The notes below the pieces were generated by a model. That model did not search any database. It was not told where the DNA came from and worked only from the letters and a program-made list of their open reading frames with translations. From NCBI RefSeq assembly GCF_028476545.1, contig NW_026733184.1, forward strand, positions 41,776-105,775: 64,000 nucleotides of DNA, given 5' to 3'. This DNA is from Physella acuta. Taxonomy: Eukaryota > Mollusca > Gastropoda > Physidae. Shown piece by piece: positions 36,412-62,065 of the stretch. Position 1 is the first letter of the stretch. Each line of letters opens with the position of its first letter. A program made the position numbers and the translations under genes.

Positions 36412-36544
36412 AACAAATTCAACAAGTAAAATGTACTTTTAAAATATGCTGAGGTAGGTTGATACAAGAACTGGGGGGCAAAAGATACCAACGTCACCGA
36501 ACTTATTGAAAACTGGAAAAAGTTAGTAGAACTGCCGTGTTGCT

Positions 36545-36725
36545 GACAGGCGGCTCTTTGCCCCCAGAAAGAATTAAAATTAATATACAAAATATATACC
36601 AGTGTCTGTCCCCCTCCCCTCATCCCCCCCCCCCCGGAAATTTAAATCCGCCTCACCGAAAATACGAAAATTTCAAGCCACCCCCCCCTCCCCAACACCC
36701 GAGAAAAAGTATGAAAGAAACACTG
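36545..36725. mobile_element. Diverged family-A MITE
   Basis: Keeps 'ATATATACCAGTGTCTGTCC', C runs and the end GAAAGAAACACTG. The left end is poorly preserved. Confidence 0.55.
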
Positions 36726-37026
36726 TTCATAGCATCAAAAGCTAATGTTATCTTTTACTCGGTAAAATTTCCTGCCGATTACATACAAACATTCAAGTCA
36801 CGATCGGAGATGTGTAGACTGGCTTGCCTGAACACCCGGAAAAATTCCGGGGCGCCAGTAAAGAATCCGGAGTTTACCAGTTTACCATGTCCCTCTATCC
36901 CGGTCGAATAAAATTCTTTTTCGCCAAGCGTACTTTACCATTAGCTGTCGAATAAAATTCAACATTTCTATTCTTTTTTTTCTCTAAGCGGAGTCTCATG
37001 AATCTCCGTCAAAGCAGGGGTCTGGC

Positions 37027-37281
37027 CAGTGGCGTGGCGAGGTCGGGTGTCACCCGGTGCGGCACTTAATGGTGTCACCCCCCAGAGGCGTAGCGACCAT
37101 TCCCGGGGACAAATTTTCGATTTGCACCCCCACCCCCCCCTCAAACTTTCGATTTGCACCTCCCCTCAAGTATATATTTTGCTATTTTTTGCCTTGGTTT
37201 CAACCCCCTAAATGGTGTCACCCGGTGCGGTCCGCACCCCGCCACCCCCCCCCCCCCCCCGCCCCCCTCGCTACGCCTCTG
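37027..37281. mobile_element. hAT-type MITE, family B, inverted
   Basis: Starts CAGTGGCGTGGCGAGG and ends CCTCGCTACGCCTCTG. Internal GGTGTCACCC phrases are those of family B read backwards. The flanks share AGCAGGGGTCTGG (37013-37025 and 37282-37294), which is longer than a hAT duplication. Confidence 0.82.
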
Positions 37282-37525
37282 AGCAGGGGTCTGGTAACGT
37301 TCACAAAAAGTACACTACCGGCAGTATACCGGATGTTGAGAGAGGTCGCGGCGTGGAAACTAACCAAACGTTTTGCAGTTGTTTTCAACCTCGAAGACGA
37401 TTTATACAAGACACGGACAGAGTTTCACGGAAGGGTGTTGCTGAAATGGTTTCGTAGGTATAATGTATCGAAGTGTTAAAGTGTCATAATTTTTATTCGG
37501 CTGTTTTGTAGTTGAAGGTCTAGTG
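37282..37525. other. Short gap without a supported gene
   Basis: A 60-codon open stretch runs here but has no recognisable family, start context or splice partner. Confidence 0.35.
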
Positions 37526-38374
37526 CAGGGGTCGGCAACCTTTTGAGACGAAAAAGCCAAAAGTTACAATTTACAAATTTGCCCAGTTTTTAAAGAGCCA
37601 CTAATATTTTTTTCCAATATTCTGGTGTTTGATTAGGATTAGGTAAATACATTTAATTGTTTATTTGAAAAAAATACCGTTAAATATGAACTAATATTGA
37701 TTCATAGAAAAACATTTTTCGCACACAAAAGTGTTTTAGCTAGCTCCGCTATGATTAAGTTAATTATCAAATAATATAACTATAATACAATCCCAATCAA
37801 CTTTAGAAGCCAATAACTTAGTTTTTTTTCTTTCTCTACGGACACCACTGGCTCAGGAGATGTCTCCCATAGCCAAGCAGCCCTGACTAACTGGCTTAGA
37901 TATAGGTCGCTTCTGTCCTTCGGTTCTCACAGTGCTTATCTTCCACCCTACTCGTTCCACACAGTCCAGTACCTGGCTCCACCTTATGATACTAACAACT
38001 AAAATACTTCGGTAGAGGGATGCTTTCTGAATAAAATAACAATCCCGATTTAACGATATTCGAAAAAGTCGGCACTTCAGCAGTGGCAAGCATGGAATAG
38101 TCGACACGGGGCTGGCTAGAGCACGGCTGTGGGGCTGGGCCTGGTGCCAAAGCGGCTGTCAGCTGTCCATTTACTTTCTACCTAACCTATTCTCACTGTT
38201 CTCTAATGAGTTTTTTAATCCTGTTTAAAGTTGTTTTTCTTTACAGTGTAATATTTTATGAGTTTTGAAAATGAAATAATAGAATTATTAATCTGTGTGC
38301 ATGGAGCTCGAGAGCCGCACCTTGACATCAAAAGAGCCGCATGCGGCTCGCGAGCCGCATGTTGCCGACCCCTG
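37526..38374. mobile_element. Non-autonomous hAT element, 849 bp, perfect TSD
   Basis: Inverted ends CAGGGGTCGGCAACCTTTT and ATGTTGCCGACCCCTG, with perfect 8-bp duplication GTCTAGTG (37518-37525, 38375-38382). The subterminal GAGCCGC / GCGGCTC motifs are typical of this hAT end type. No transposase frame is visible, so it is a deletion derivative. Confidence 0.93.
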
Positions 38375-38533
38375 GTCTAGTGGATTCTGAATGGTAACAG
38401 AGAAATGAGAATGCAGGTGATGAAGTATCATAGTTCTGGAGTTCGGGAGTATTGATTCTTGTGGTATTAAGATATCGAATTATATTGACTGTTAAAGTGA
38501 AGTAGGTCCAGTGAAATCGTTGTTGATTGAGAG

Positions 38534-38895
38534 CAGAGGCGTAGCAAGGGGGGGGGGGGGGGCGGGGGTGCGGAACGCACCGGGTGACACCATTTAGGGG
38601 GGGGGGGTGACATCACGGCAAAAAAAAAGCAAAATATATAGAGAAAAATGATAATTCCACTTCATTAAGTGATTAATTCGAGTGTTAAATAGTCTTTTAA
38701 GAGGTGCAAATCGAAAGTTTGAGAGAGAAGAGGGGGGGGGGGGGTTCAAATTGAAAGTTTGAGGGAGGGGGGTGGAAATCGAAAATTGAAAGTTTGTCCC
38801 CGGGAAGGGTCGCTACGCCTCTGGGGGAGGGGGGGGGGTGGTGGTGACACCTTTAAGTGCCGCACCGGGTGACACCCGACCTCGCTACGCCACTG
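38534..38895. mobile_element. hAT-type MITE, family B, 7/8 TSD
   Basis: 362-bp copy from CAGAGGCGTAGCAAGG to CGCTACGCCACTG. The flanks are ATTGAGAG (left) and ATTGGGAG (right). It is longer than the others because of repeated G-run plus CAAATCGAAAGTTTGAG units inside. Confidence 0.86.
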
Positions 38896-40881
38896 ATTGG
38901 GAGTACCGCATGTAGAGCTTGGTGAAGTTAAACGAGTAGGAGCTTTATCGCACGCTAGATGATTTCAATTCAGTACGGAACACACTACAAAGAAAAGTAG
39001 GCGTTCTCTAGTTGAAAATTCTTTAGTTTTTTAGGAATCTATATTTACACTCTTAAAGTATTAATATATAATATTAAATAGGATGGAATTTATAACCAAC
39101 CGTAAACTTTGTTTCTCAATTTATTATTTTTTATATTTAATCAACATTTCTAGCAATGTCTAAAACAGTTACCCATGTTTGATTTTTTTTGAAAGACGTC
39201 CCTAAATTTAGGGGATCTAAAATTTTAAACATGAAGAAAATTAAATTTGTACACGTGTAACTGTGTCATCAAAATTGTATAAAAGATGTTATAATAAAGA
39301 TACCACTTTTAGACTTTCAAATAAAACCTACAGTTAAATATTTAATCGGTAAAATATATTGTTTTTACAGATTATAAAGCTAATATAAAAGATTTGTTAT
39401 AATTGTAATGAAATTTAAAGCGTTTTATTGTGTTTTTAAAACATGTCTTAGTTACATTTGGTTAATTTAGCTATTCTTTTGAAAGTTATTTCCCTTGAAT
39501 AAAATTTTGGTATTTGGATTTTCAAATGGGAGATTGCTTAACTTTACATCCATTTCAAATTCCTGCACCTTAGGTTGACCGCTTACATTTAAATACAACT
39601 TTAAGTTATTATTTGCAATTGTAAAAATTATATAAAGCTTAAGTTCTAAACAAAATAGTTTGGTAGTTTTTTTTTAGCATTATCAAGTTGAGAAATAAAT
39701 ATATTAGTAGCCGTTGTAGTTGTAGATTGCAATTCTTAATGTTAGTAGACATACAGTCTTAGTCGTACATTCAACATCCAGTTAATTGTCTTTTCATAGT
39801 TTTCACCTTCTCCTAAAGGATTCATATATAACAATTTAAGGCTATAACATTTATAACCTTTTATTTTTCAAAAACAAAAAAAAGTTAAATATTCACACAA
39901 TGTTTTACATTTTACAATTTTAACTAAAGTCAGTCGAGCTTAAAACACGTAAGGTTCGTTTTGGAATTCACCTTGGGAGGTCTACAGAGAGCCCAAATGA
40001 ACAAGAACTTTTTTAAAGTGGTTTTTTCCAAAAAATTTTTTCTCGCGGGAGGGTGTGGAAGCACTTAAAATTTTCTAGGGGGTGGGGGGTGGGGCTATGT
40101 CGTAAAGTACAAAGTGGACTTAGCAACAATTTCAATAAAATGTGATTACGCTTGCAAATGAAGGAGGCTAGATAAAATTTGATGTAAACTTATAACGTGT
40201 ATGCAATTGATAATAAATTAATATTATGTCACTTTTAATTAATTGTTTTCTTATACAAATGTTTTAGTTATTAATGTGTGTGAGAGGGGGCGTTTTAAGA
40301 AGTTTTGCCTAGGGCGCTAAATAACCTGGCGCCGGCACTGCCTCTACCCTTTAACTCCGCAAAGCATCTTCTGAAATCTCAAATGGGCTGGTTTCCAATG
40401 TAAATGTAATTTTATAAAATTTTATAATTTTATTTCCTGACATTCTCGCTTATGATTTTTTAAATACAAAATTTACAATAAAAATACGTTTTTTTTTAAA
40501 AAACAAATAACTCGTAACAATAACCGATGATGTGGTACTTTGTGGGATGGAAAAGGTTAATAGCATTGCAATTAATTTCAACGATTCAAAATCGCTCAGA
40601 GATACGAGCTACTTGACATACGAGCAAATGATATGGAACGAATTAAATTCTTATCTGGAGGTATCACTGTATTGTTATTCCTAAAAAAAAAGTAAACATA
40701 AAAGTTAATTTATTTTAAGCACATGATTAATTAGAGCCGTTAATCTCATGATGAAGTCAAGTACACGTGGAGGCTTGTGGCTTGTTGACAACGAACTTTC
40801 GTTACTTTGGCTAGATAACAGTAGCTATATGTTCCAATACACCGAGCAATATCCCATGCCAGTATCAGCATCAGTATAGGA
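38896..40881. other. AT-rich gap without recognised genes
   Basis: About 2 kb. A G-run segment near 40,030-40,100 and GGGCGCTAAATAACCTGGCG near 40,310 look like repeat debris. No gene seen. Confidence 0.45.
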
Positions 40882-41096
40882 CAGGGGTCTCCAAACTTTT
40901 CAGCCCGAGGGCCGCATCAACTATCAAATATCAGTTCGGGGGCCAGAGTTTCTTCCAGGCATCTCTTTCAGTGGCGGACCCCCCCCCCCCCCCCCCCCCC
41001 GAGGAACGTCAACACCCCCACCCCAACGAAATATAATTTATATAGAGATATATACATATTTCTGCTCAAAACATTCTCACAACTTAGCCATCTTTC
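40882..41096. mobile_element. Composite fragment: family-C left end plus family-A-like core
   Basis: Starts with the family-C end CAGGGGTCTCCAAACTTTT and follows it for about 60 bp. It then continues as CCAGAGTTTCTTCCAGGCAT, C runs, and an AT-rich core (AATTTATATAGAGATATATA) of family-A type. The family-C right end is absent. Confidence 0.6.
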
Positions 41097-41388
41097 CAGG
41101 GGCGTAGCGAGGGGGGGGGGGCGGGGGTGCGGAACGCACCGGGTGACACCATTTAGGTGGGGGGTGACACCAAGGCAAAATATAGCAAAATATATAGAGA
41201 AAAACTTAAGGGGGGGTGCAAATCGAAAACTTGAGGGGGGGGGGGGGGTTTGCAAATCGAAAGTTTGAGGGGGTGGGGGGTGCAAATCGAAAATTTGAAA
41301 GTTTGTCCCCGGGAAGGGTCGCGACGCCTCTTGGGGGTGACACCATTAAGTGCCGCACCGGGTGACACCCGACCTCGCTACGCCACTG
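41097..41388. mobile_element. hAT-type MITE, family B
   Basis: 292 bp from CAGGGGCGTAGCGAGG to CGCTACGCCACTG with the full set of GGTGACACC and CAAATCGAAA phrases. No matching target duplication was found. Confidence 0.82.
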
Positions 41389-41636
41389 TTATCAGCCACA
41401 TAAAAAAAATAATTACAAGAAAATGTTCCTCAAAAAACATTTAATACGTTTATTTACATTCAGATACACAGATAGACCTAGATGGCTTAAATAAGAACAT
41501 TCCTCTAAAAAAAATAGATAACAATTTTAAATGTCGTATTTATTTACAATGATATAGTAGTTAAGGCCGCAGAAGTATTGCGTAAGTAGTTATTTATCCC
41601 GCAGAAACATGCATGAATGGATTACCTATAAAATAA

Positions 41637-42040
41637 TTAAGGAATTCGCCTAAATTGACATCAATTAAGGAATTAGTCTACAGCAACATCCATTAAGGAA
41701 TTAGTCTACAGAAAAATCAATTAAGGAATTAGTCTACAGAAACATTCATTAAGGAATTAGTCTACATAAACATCAATTAAGGAATTAGTCTACAGAAACA
41801 TCAATTTAGGAATTAGTCTACAGAAACTAGGAATTAGTCTACAGAAACATCAATTAGGAATTAGTCTACAAAAACATCAATTAAAGAATTAGTCTACAGA
41901 AACATTCATTAAGGAATGAGTCTACAGAAAAATCAATTAAGGAATTAGTCTACAGAAACATCAATTAAGGAATTAGTCTACAGAAACATTCATTTAGGAA
42001 TAAGTCTACAGAAACATCAATTTAGGAATTAGTCTATAGA
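41637..42040. repeat. ~28-bp minisatellite
   Basis: About 14 copies of AATTAAGGAATTAGTCTACA followed by GAAACATC, with small variations. Confidence 0.93.
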
Positions 42041-42500
42041 TATGTGTGTACAGAAATAGCATAAGACCGTCGTTTAAACAAAAATATGGGTCGATACTGC
42101 TGGGGGATCGAACATTTGTAATTAGACAAGCGATACAAAATCCCGATTAATGGATACATGATACACAAGGCAACAGTTATGATGTGAAGTTTTAGTTACA
42201 TTTGTATATTTTTATATAGAAACTAGTACCAACATTTCTCTCTGCAAACCTTTCTTTCTTTCTTTAGCCATTCGCACCAAATTCATTAGCTATGCGCCTG
42301 TTTGGGAACCAGTGTGGTCGGGTCGGTAAAACTCATCGTTGCTAAACCGAAAAGTCCCGACCCCCAAAGGTTAAGGGTTTTTAATTCATTTATTTTATAC
42401 AGTAATAAGAAATATTGCACAGTTAGTTTTCAAATACAGACGTCACCAAACCGTTACATTACTAGAAGACTGGTTAACGATGTTTATGTTATAACAGTTA

Positions 42501-42810
42501 TTTTTAGCGCAATTTCCATACTGACAATTGCGATTATTAATTCGTTCTGGATGGATGTGTGTCCGCAGGTTTAAGTCGTATCTCCTCCTCAACGAAGCAA
42601 TATCGAGGACTAGTTCCAAAAGCAAATATGTTAAGCAAGTTCTCGGCAACCAGACCACTTAGCGATTTGAAACATTTACCAATCGGTTCCTGCCATAATT
42701 TAGAACAATTTAGCCGAAGAAAGTTTTCAAAAATATCCTTTCGTTCGGTCACAAAAAATTAATTAAGGAAATTGCGCTTAAATTGTCACTAGACTTTTTA
42801 TTAACTTGTT
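42501..42810 (+). repeat. Interspersed repeat F, short copy
   Basis: Third copy of the repeat at 6563, with a deletion in the middle. It keeps TTTTTAGCGCAATTTCC on the left and TTATTAACTTGTTTT on the right. Confidence 0.8.
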
Positions 42811-43594
42811 TTCACAAATATCCAACACAAATTTTGCAGTCAGTATATCACGAAGGCAGACCTTCTCATTCAACAGTATTACATATAACGATTTTCATTT
42901 AATGTATAAAAGAGAATAGGTTTTGTGCCCCTCCAATCACTCTATCCTATTCATTGACTCAAATCGTCAATTCAGAATACATTTTTTTCGTGAATATTAT
43001 GCAAACGCCCGAGTTTTGAGAAAAAAAGGTAAATTGCAACTAGTTGTCATAAAATACAACTGTATTTTAACATTAAAAAAATCACTGGGTTTTAAGAAAT
43101 CGTCACTTGATGAGCAAAAGCTAGGTTGGTGACCATATTAGCTTCTGTCAGTTTGGATTATATAGTGCAATTTGAGACATTGGTCCAACACTAGAATTTA
43201 GCTAGTTTGTTTAATTTTTTTTTGAGATATTTGCAAGCGAGCTTAGTTTGTATAGTATCACCAAATTGGCCTCCCATTCGAATTGTTGCCAGTTCTATTT
43301 ACACAGAAAAATGATGATATTTGACCGATTATTGGAATTTCTCTCAGTTTGGATAACAACATTTACACATTGGATAACTCTGCATGCAGACGTTTGTCTT
43401 TTTTTTTTGGCGAACACTTTGAAACCTTGTCAATACACCCTGTGTTATTAAATCTTGAATTTCCTCAACAGTTATACCTTTACAGAATAACATTAGCAAA
43501 ACATCAATGGTCTTAACATTGCACAATAACACCAGCTAATCCTTAGTGGTTGATCTCGGATCGAAGCCTTCAGTAGACGCTCTTGTTCCACGCA
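42811..43594. other. Gap without genes
   Basis: AT-rich. No gene or named repeat seen. Confidence 0.4.
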
Positions 43595-43895
43595 GTTGCA
43601 TATTTAAAACACGACCGCGCACATTTAAAGTTCTATTTTGGCAACACAACTGCGCACATTCTAAGTTCTGTGTTTACAACACACCCGCGCATAGTCAGTT
43701 GCATATTCACAACACGGCCGCGCACATTTAAAGTTGCATATTCGCAACACTGCTGCGCACATTTAAAGTTCTGTATTCACAAGACGGCCGCGCACATTTA
43801 AAGTTGCATATTCGCAACACTGCCGTGCACATTCTAAGTTCTGTATTCAGAAGACGGCCGCGCACAATTAAAGTTGCATATTCGCAACACTGCAC
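43595..43895. repeat. Tandem array, ~36/72-bp unit, GC-rich
   Basis: About eight copies of a unit made of 'CGCGCACATTTAAAGTT' and 'CTGTATTCACAAGACGGC' or 'GCATATTCGCAACACTGC'. Alternating versions give a roughly 72-bp higher-order unit. It starts directly next to the last exon of the minus-strand transporter-like gene. Confidence 0.9.
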
Positions 43896-43897
43896 GC

Positions 43898-57715
<13,818 letters not shown>

Positions 57716-57721
57716 GTTGTG

Positions 57722-58145
57722 TCTTCTGTAGCTTGCTAAAAATTCCTAAAGGACAGAAAAGTTTTGGTATCAAATTGATGATTCTTCTGTAGCTTGCTAA
57801 AAATTCCTAAAGAACAGAAAAGTTTTGGTATCTAATTGATGAATCTTCTGTAGCTTGCTAAAAATTCCTAAAGGACAGAAAAGTTTTGGTATCAAATTGA
57901 TGATTCTTCTGTAGCTTGCTAAAAATTCCTAAAGAACAGAAAAGTTTTGGTATCAAATTGATGAATCTTCTGTAGCTTGCTAAAAATTCCTAAAGAACAG
58001 AAAAGTTTTGGTATCAAATTGATGAATCTTCTGTAGCTTGCTAAAAATTCCTAAAGGACAGAAACGTTTTGGTATCAAATTGAAGATTCTTATGTAGCTT
58101 GCTAAAAATTCCTAAAGGACAGAAAAGTTTTAGTATCAAATTGAA
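57722..58145. repeat. 61-bp tandem array at the start of the paralogue
   Basis: About seven copies of a 61-bp unit containing CTTCTGTAGCTTGCTAAAAA and CAGAAAAGTTTTGGTATCAA. The first copy begins within ten bases of the start codon (57,715) of the minus-strand gene, so the unit covers its 5' UTR or proximal promoter. Confidence 0.93.
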
Positions 58146-58569
58146 AGTTAGAAAAAAAAAAACAGTTCGCACTTTGTAGTTTTGCTCAATCAATACATTT
58201 CTTCTTCTGGGTTATAAAACAAAACATTCTCTTAGCTCGTGATTTAACAAAAAGTAGAAATTCTTTTTGCGCTTGAATGAACAAAAACTAAAAATTCTCC
58301 TGGAGCTTGGTTGAACTTAAAAATGAAAATTCTCTTTTTTTCTTTAATTCTGATCTAGTAGCCCTTATTGGGATCGATTTACGTTACAATATGTAACAAT
58401 GTTATGGCTATAATTACTGTTGTCAGTTTTTATACTATCCTTAATCACCTTACAGTATAAAATACTTAACGGACGCTTTATAAATGTTTCTCCAGTGTTT
58501 GTTATATGTTTCAGTGTATAGAAAACTGCACAATGAATGGAATTGATTTTATCAATGAGCTCACACATC
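58146..58569. other. Upstream flank of the paralogue, no clear element
   Basis: AT-rich sequence with short GAACAAAAA-type repeats. No gene seen. Confidence 0.4.
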
Positions 58570-58581
58570 TTTAAATAGGTG

Positions 58582-58840
58582 TGGGACGGGGTGGCCTAGC
58601 AGTAGAGCACTAGACCACAAATACCTTAGTCTCGAGTTCGAATCCGGGTTCAAGTCCGCAGAACGTCCTTGAGTCCACCCAACTCAGACGGGTACCTAAC
58701 TCACGTTTTGGAAAGTAAAGGCGGCTGGGCATGTTTTGACCACATTATCCTTTCAAATGCCGTAGTCAAGAAACACATGAACTTTACTTTATCTGTCCGA
58801 TGAATCGCTCGGTCTAAAGAAGAATCTTTCCTTTTTTATT
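58582..58840 (+). mobile_element. tRNA-derived SINE, full, with 12-bp TSD
   Basis: Head GGGACGGGGTGGCCTAGCAG, B-box GAGTTCGAATCC, body to the T-rich tail. Direct repeat TTTAAATAGGTG on both sides (58570-58581, 58841-58852). Confidence 0.93.
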
Positions 58841-58985
58841 TTTAAATAGGTGCCCGTCTTAATATACCTGGTCATATTTTTGTTCGTAAAAGAAATTGAC
58901 TTCTAATTTTACCTGGACGTCAATAAGCCAGCCCAGCTTTTTGGGGTACCCACATAACAGCTGGTTATACAGTAATTGTATAATC

Positions 58986-59231
58986 TTTTCCCGTTCGTGC
59001 CCAAGATACATGGGCCAGATGAAGTAGAGTTCATCTGTTTGAGTGAAACCGGCATATGAAGGGATAGTGTGGTCAGCATTGTGCCAGGCGCCTTAAATTT
59101 TCCCTAACGTATGTTAGGTACCCATCAGAGCTGGGTGGACACAGGAATGTTCTACCGACTTGAACCCGGATTTGAACACGACACTTTCTGGTTAGCAGTA
59201 GCGCTCTACCACTACATCAAACCGTCCCATC
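58986..59231 (-). mobile_element. tRNA-derived SINE, reverse, with ~17-bp TSD
   Basis: Same family on the minus strand. Flanks ACAGTAATTGTATAATC (58969-58985) and ACAGTGGTTGTATAATC (59232-59248) differ at two bases. Confidence 0.9.
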
Positions 59232-59519
59232 ACAGTGGTTGTATAATCCCATAAAATGCTTTAGAAAAGAATTATTTCACAATCTGGGTTACACGTACCC
59301 TTTCAGCGCCACTGTACTATCTTCTAAGTAACGAGCAGAATTCATCTGCTGGAAGTTCAAATCGACAGATCAGAAGATTAGCAATGTTTAGTTCAGAGAT
59401 AAGCTTACGCTAAACTTGAATACTAAAGTACTAAAATTTCAATCAATAACTCGATGACCATAAATGGAGATAAGCTTGGGGTGTTGACAGAAAAGTTTAA
59501 GGAAAAAGCTGGTGGTTGG

Positions 59520-60110
59520 TATGTTTAGGAGAGAAGGGTGTGTGTGTGTGTGGTGGGGGGGGGTGGTATGAAGGGTGGTTGGTGTTTGTGTATGGTGGCG
59601 GTGGGGGTGGAATAAGTGATGGTTCGTGATTGTGAAAAGAGGGTGTGTGGTGGGGGTGGGGGTGGGGGTGGTATGAGGGGTGATTGGTGTGTGTGTGTGA
59701 AACAGATAATGTATGTGGCAGTCTAAGTGACAAGGCGTGAGAGTTTGTCTGTGTTGCCGTGTGTGTGTGTGTCTCAATGTATGTGCGGGACTGTAAACAG
59801 TCATGTGTGATTGAGGTTATGAGAACGCTGATGTGGATGATGTGTGTTACAGCCTTTGTGGCTGTGTGTCTCGGTGTATGTGCGGGAGTGTAAACAGGTC
59901 TGTGTGAGTGTTTGCGTGTGTGTGTGTGACTGACTGCGCATGACTATGCTTGTTTGACAGGGATTCTGTGTGAGTGAGTGTGACTCCGTGTGTTATAGTA
60001 TGTGTTGGCGAGTGCAGCATAGTGTGAGGCAACGTGTCTATCTCAACATACGACCGTATGTGTGCGTGTTGTGAGGAGGTGGGAGAGGGAGAGAGGGGGG
60101 CATCATGTCT
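59520..60110. repeat. TG-rich low-complexity region
   Basis: GTGTGTG runs mixed with GGTGGGGGTGG and TGTGTGAGTG over about 600 bp. The His/Thr/Pro-rich minus-strand frames here are artefacts of the repeat. Confidence 0.85.
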
Positions 60111-60313
60111 GTATGTTTGACATACAATCCCACCTCCAATCGATGTCCTAAAAACGTGTCTAAGAAAACGACCGTCACCAACAGATAGATATGGATTTAC
60201 TTGTGAGTAAATACGGTAATCCAGTGACCTTGACCCACTCCACTTACCGTGTATTCAACTACAACACGTCTGCATTCGTTGTCGACGTTTTCAAGTCAGT
60301 ATGGTAATGATAG

Positions 60314-60564
60314 CGGGACGGCGTGGCCAAGCGGTGGAGCGCTAGACTGCTAACCCGAGAGTTTCGAGTTCAAATCCGGGTTCAGGTTAGTGGAACGTCA
60401 CTGAGTCCATCCAGTTCTGATGGGTACTTAACTTACGTTAGGGAAAGTATAGGCGGCTGGGCATATTGCTGACCACATTATCCCTTCATATGCCGAGGTC
60501 AAGAAACAAGAACTTCACTTTATTTGCCCAATGAATCGTTAGGTCTAAAGAGGAATCCTTACTT
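60314..60564 (+). mobile_element. tRNA-derived SINE, full, with 14-bp TSD
   Basis: Best copy in the window: head GGGACGGCGTGGCCAAGCGG, B-box GAGTTCAAATCCGGG, body with GGTACTTAACTTACGTTAGG, GGCGGCTGGGCATA and AGAGGAATCCTTACTT. Perfect flanking repeat TATGGTAATGATAG (60300-60313, 60565-60578). Confidence 0.95.
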
Positions 60565-60839
60565 TATGGTAATGATAGACAGCAAGCTGTCTGACGAGTT
60601 TTTATATAAGGGTCACAGCTAAAGGAATTTGAACCTAAACGCTAAGAAAATAAACCGGGAGTGATCTCCCCTAAACTTTCTCAAATACTCTTATATAAAA
60701 TAACGGGGGATGGGAACTCGGGCGATAGACATGATTTTTAATCCATTTTAAATACTTAAATACTTAAAGTTTTAAAAATAGAATAAAATCTCGTAGACAA
60801 AAGAATTGCACACCAAGTGAACGCCAAATAAAAAAAGTG

Positions 60840-61345
60840 CACAATAAAGCGCAATATTATTAGTACTTTATAAATTTACATGGGTTTTTTGAGAAATCGG
60901 AAATAGCGTAAATTAGTACTTCCGGTCAACGGAAATTGCTCAAAATTTAACAGAAGGTAGAGAATTAGATCTTTTACTTACGTGTGAAATTTCATGTATC
61001 TATATGAAATAGTATTCAAATTATAGGCTTTTGAAAAATTCAAAGTAGAAAAAGTACCACTTCCGGTTATCGGAAATCGCTCAAAGTTAATAAGGATCTA
61101 CGATTTTGATAAAATACTTATATATGAAATTTCATCAACCTAGCTGTTAAGGTACTCAAGTTATCATGTTTACACACAGGCAGACAGGCAGACAGACAGA
61201 CACACAGACATACGGACAAGATTGCAAAACTATGTTTTTCCGTATCAGTGAGGTGTAAAACGTCGAGATTTGTAAAAATCTCGATTTTTTTTGCACGATT
61301 ACAAGACTTTCTCTATACTTCGTATATATGAGAAAGTAAAAAAGA
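60840..61345. repeat. Unclassified repeat with ACTTCCGGT-CGGAAAT motif
   Basis: The motif ACTTCCGGTCAACGGAAATT recurs as ACTTCCGGTTATCGGAAATC 140 bp later, each followed by GCTCAAA and GAAATTTCATC or GAAATTTCATG. The end carries a CAGACAGGCAGACAGACAG tract and an ATCTCGA hairpin (CGAGATTTGTAAAAATCTCG). Probably a transposon piece. Family not determined. Confidence 0.55.
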
Positions 61346-61412
61346 CGCAGCGTTGCCCCACTAGGGTAGGCAAAACGTAGGACAGATAAACTAGAAGAGT
61401 TACTGCTGTTAA

Positions 61413-61562
61413 AAGCTTGTGACGGTATGGACGGTCGGTAGAGTATCCGAAAGCTATCCCAAAAATCTCGAGTTTGTATCACGGGTTCTTTTCTGTAGAG
61501 CGTCCAAAGCCCACCTAGATAGGATGGGTACCTGACTCACCTTAGGGAGAGTAATAACGGCT
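61413..61562 (+). mobile_element. Diverged SINE head and part of the body
   Basis: Matches GTGACGGTATGGACGGTCGG, a B-box-like GAGTTTGTATCACGGGTTC, and GGATGGGTACCTGACTCACC. The body stops where a G-run element begins. Confidence 0.65.
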
Positions 61563-61705
61563 AAATTTTCGAGAGGGGGTGGGGGGCGGACTAAAATTAT
61601 CGGGGGGGGGGGGGGCAGGCACGGGTAAAAGTATATAATTTTTATATAAATTCTATTTGTTGGGAGGGGCGGGGGGGGGGGGGGGGGCGGTAAAGATTTT
61701 TCGGC
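61563..61705. mobile_element. Family-A MITE fragment
   Basis: G runs around GTAAAAGTATATAATTTTTA and GGTAAAGATTTTTCGG as in family A. Both terminal repeats are missing or diverged. It directly follows the broken SINE. Confidence 0.6.
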
Positions 61706-61856
61706 GTGGCTCTGCCCCGTTATTTCTGGGATATATTCTATAGGGCAGCTTCTGTATGCGCATTACAACAATTGTTTCTTGCTGTTTTTATTAAATAGAG
61801 CCACGAATGGTCCTGTTTGCTAGTACTAGGATTTAAAAAAAACAACACTATATGGG

Positions 61857-62057
61857 CAGATACGTAGCGGCCCTTCCCGGCGCCCGGGGACAAAATTTCG
61901 ATTTGCATCCCCCCCCCCCTCGAACTTTTCATTTGCACCGCCCCCCCCCCCCTCAAATTTTCAATTTGGCGCCCCGCCTAAGGGTCGGCGCCCGGGGACA
62001 TATGTCCCCCCCCCCCCCGCCCCCCCCCCCCCCCCCCCCCCACTCGCTACGCCTTTG
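61857..62057. mobile_element. hAT-type MITE, family B subfamily, perfect TSD
   Basis: 201 bp from CAGATACGTAGCGG to CTCGCTACGCCTTTG, with perfect 8-bp duplication TATATGGG (61849-61856, 62058-62065). C runs on this strand; internal GGGGACATATGTCCCC is a palindrome. Confidence 0.92.
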
Positions 62058-62065
62058 TATATGGG

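Noticed and set aside
36078-36623. 181-residue Gly-rich minus-strand frame
   Set aside because: It runs through C runs of two family-A MITEs. The Gly and Pro runs come from G/C homopolymers.
37853-38107. 84-residue frame inside the 849-bp hAT element
   Set aside because: It does not resemble a hAT transposase and is too short. The element is non-autonomous.
59439-59804. His/Thr/Pro-rich minus-strand frames
   Set aside because: They are translations of a TG-rich low-complexity region.
60314-60390. tRNA gene at SINE heads
   Set aside because: They have A and B boxes but no proper acceptor pairing, and they continue into a SINE body flanked by TSDs.
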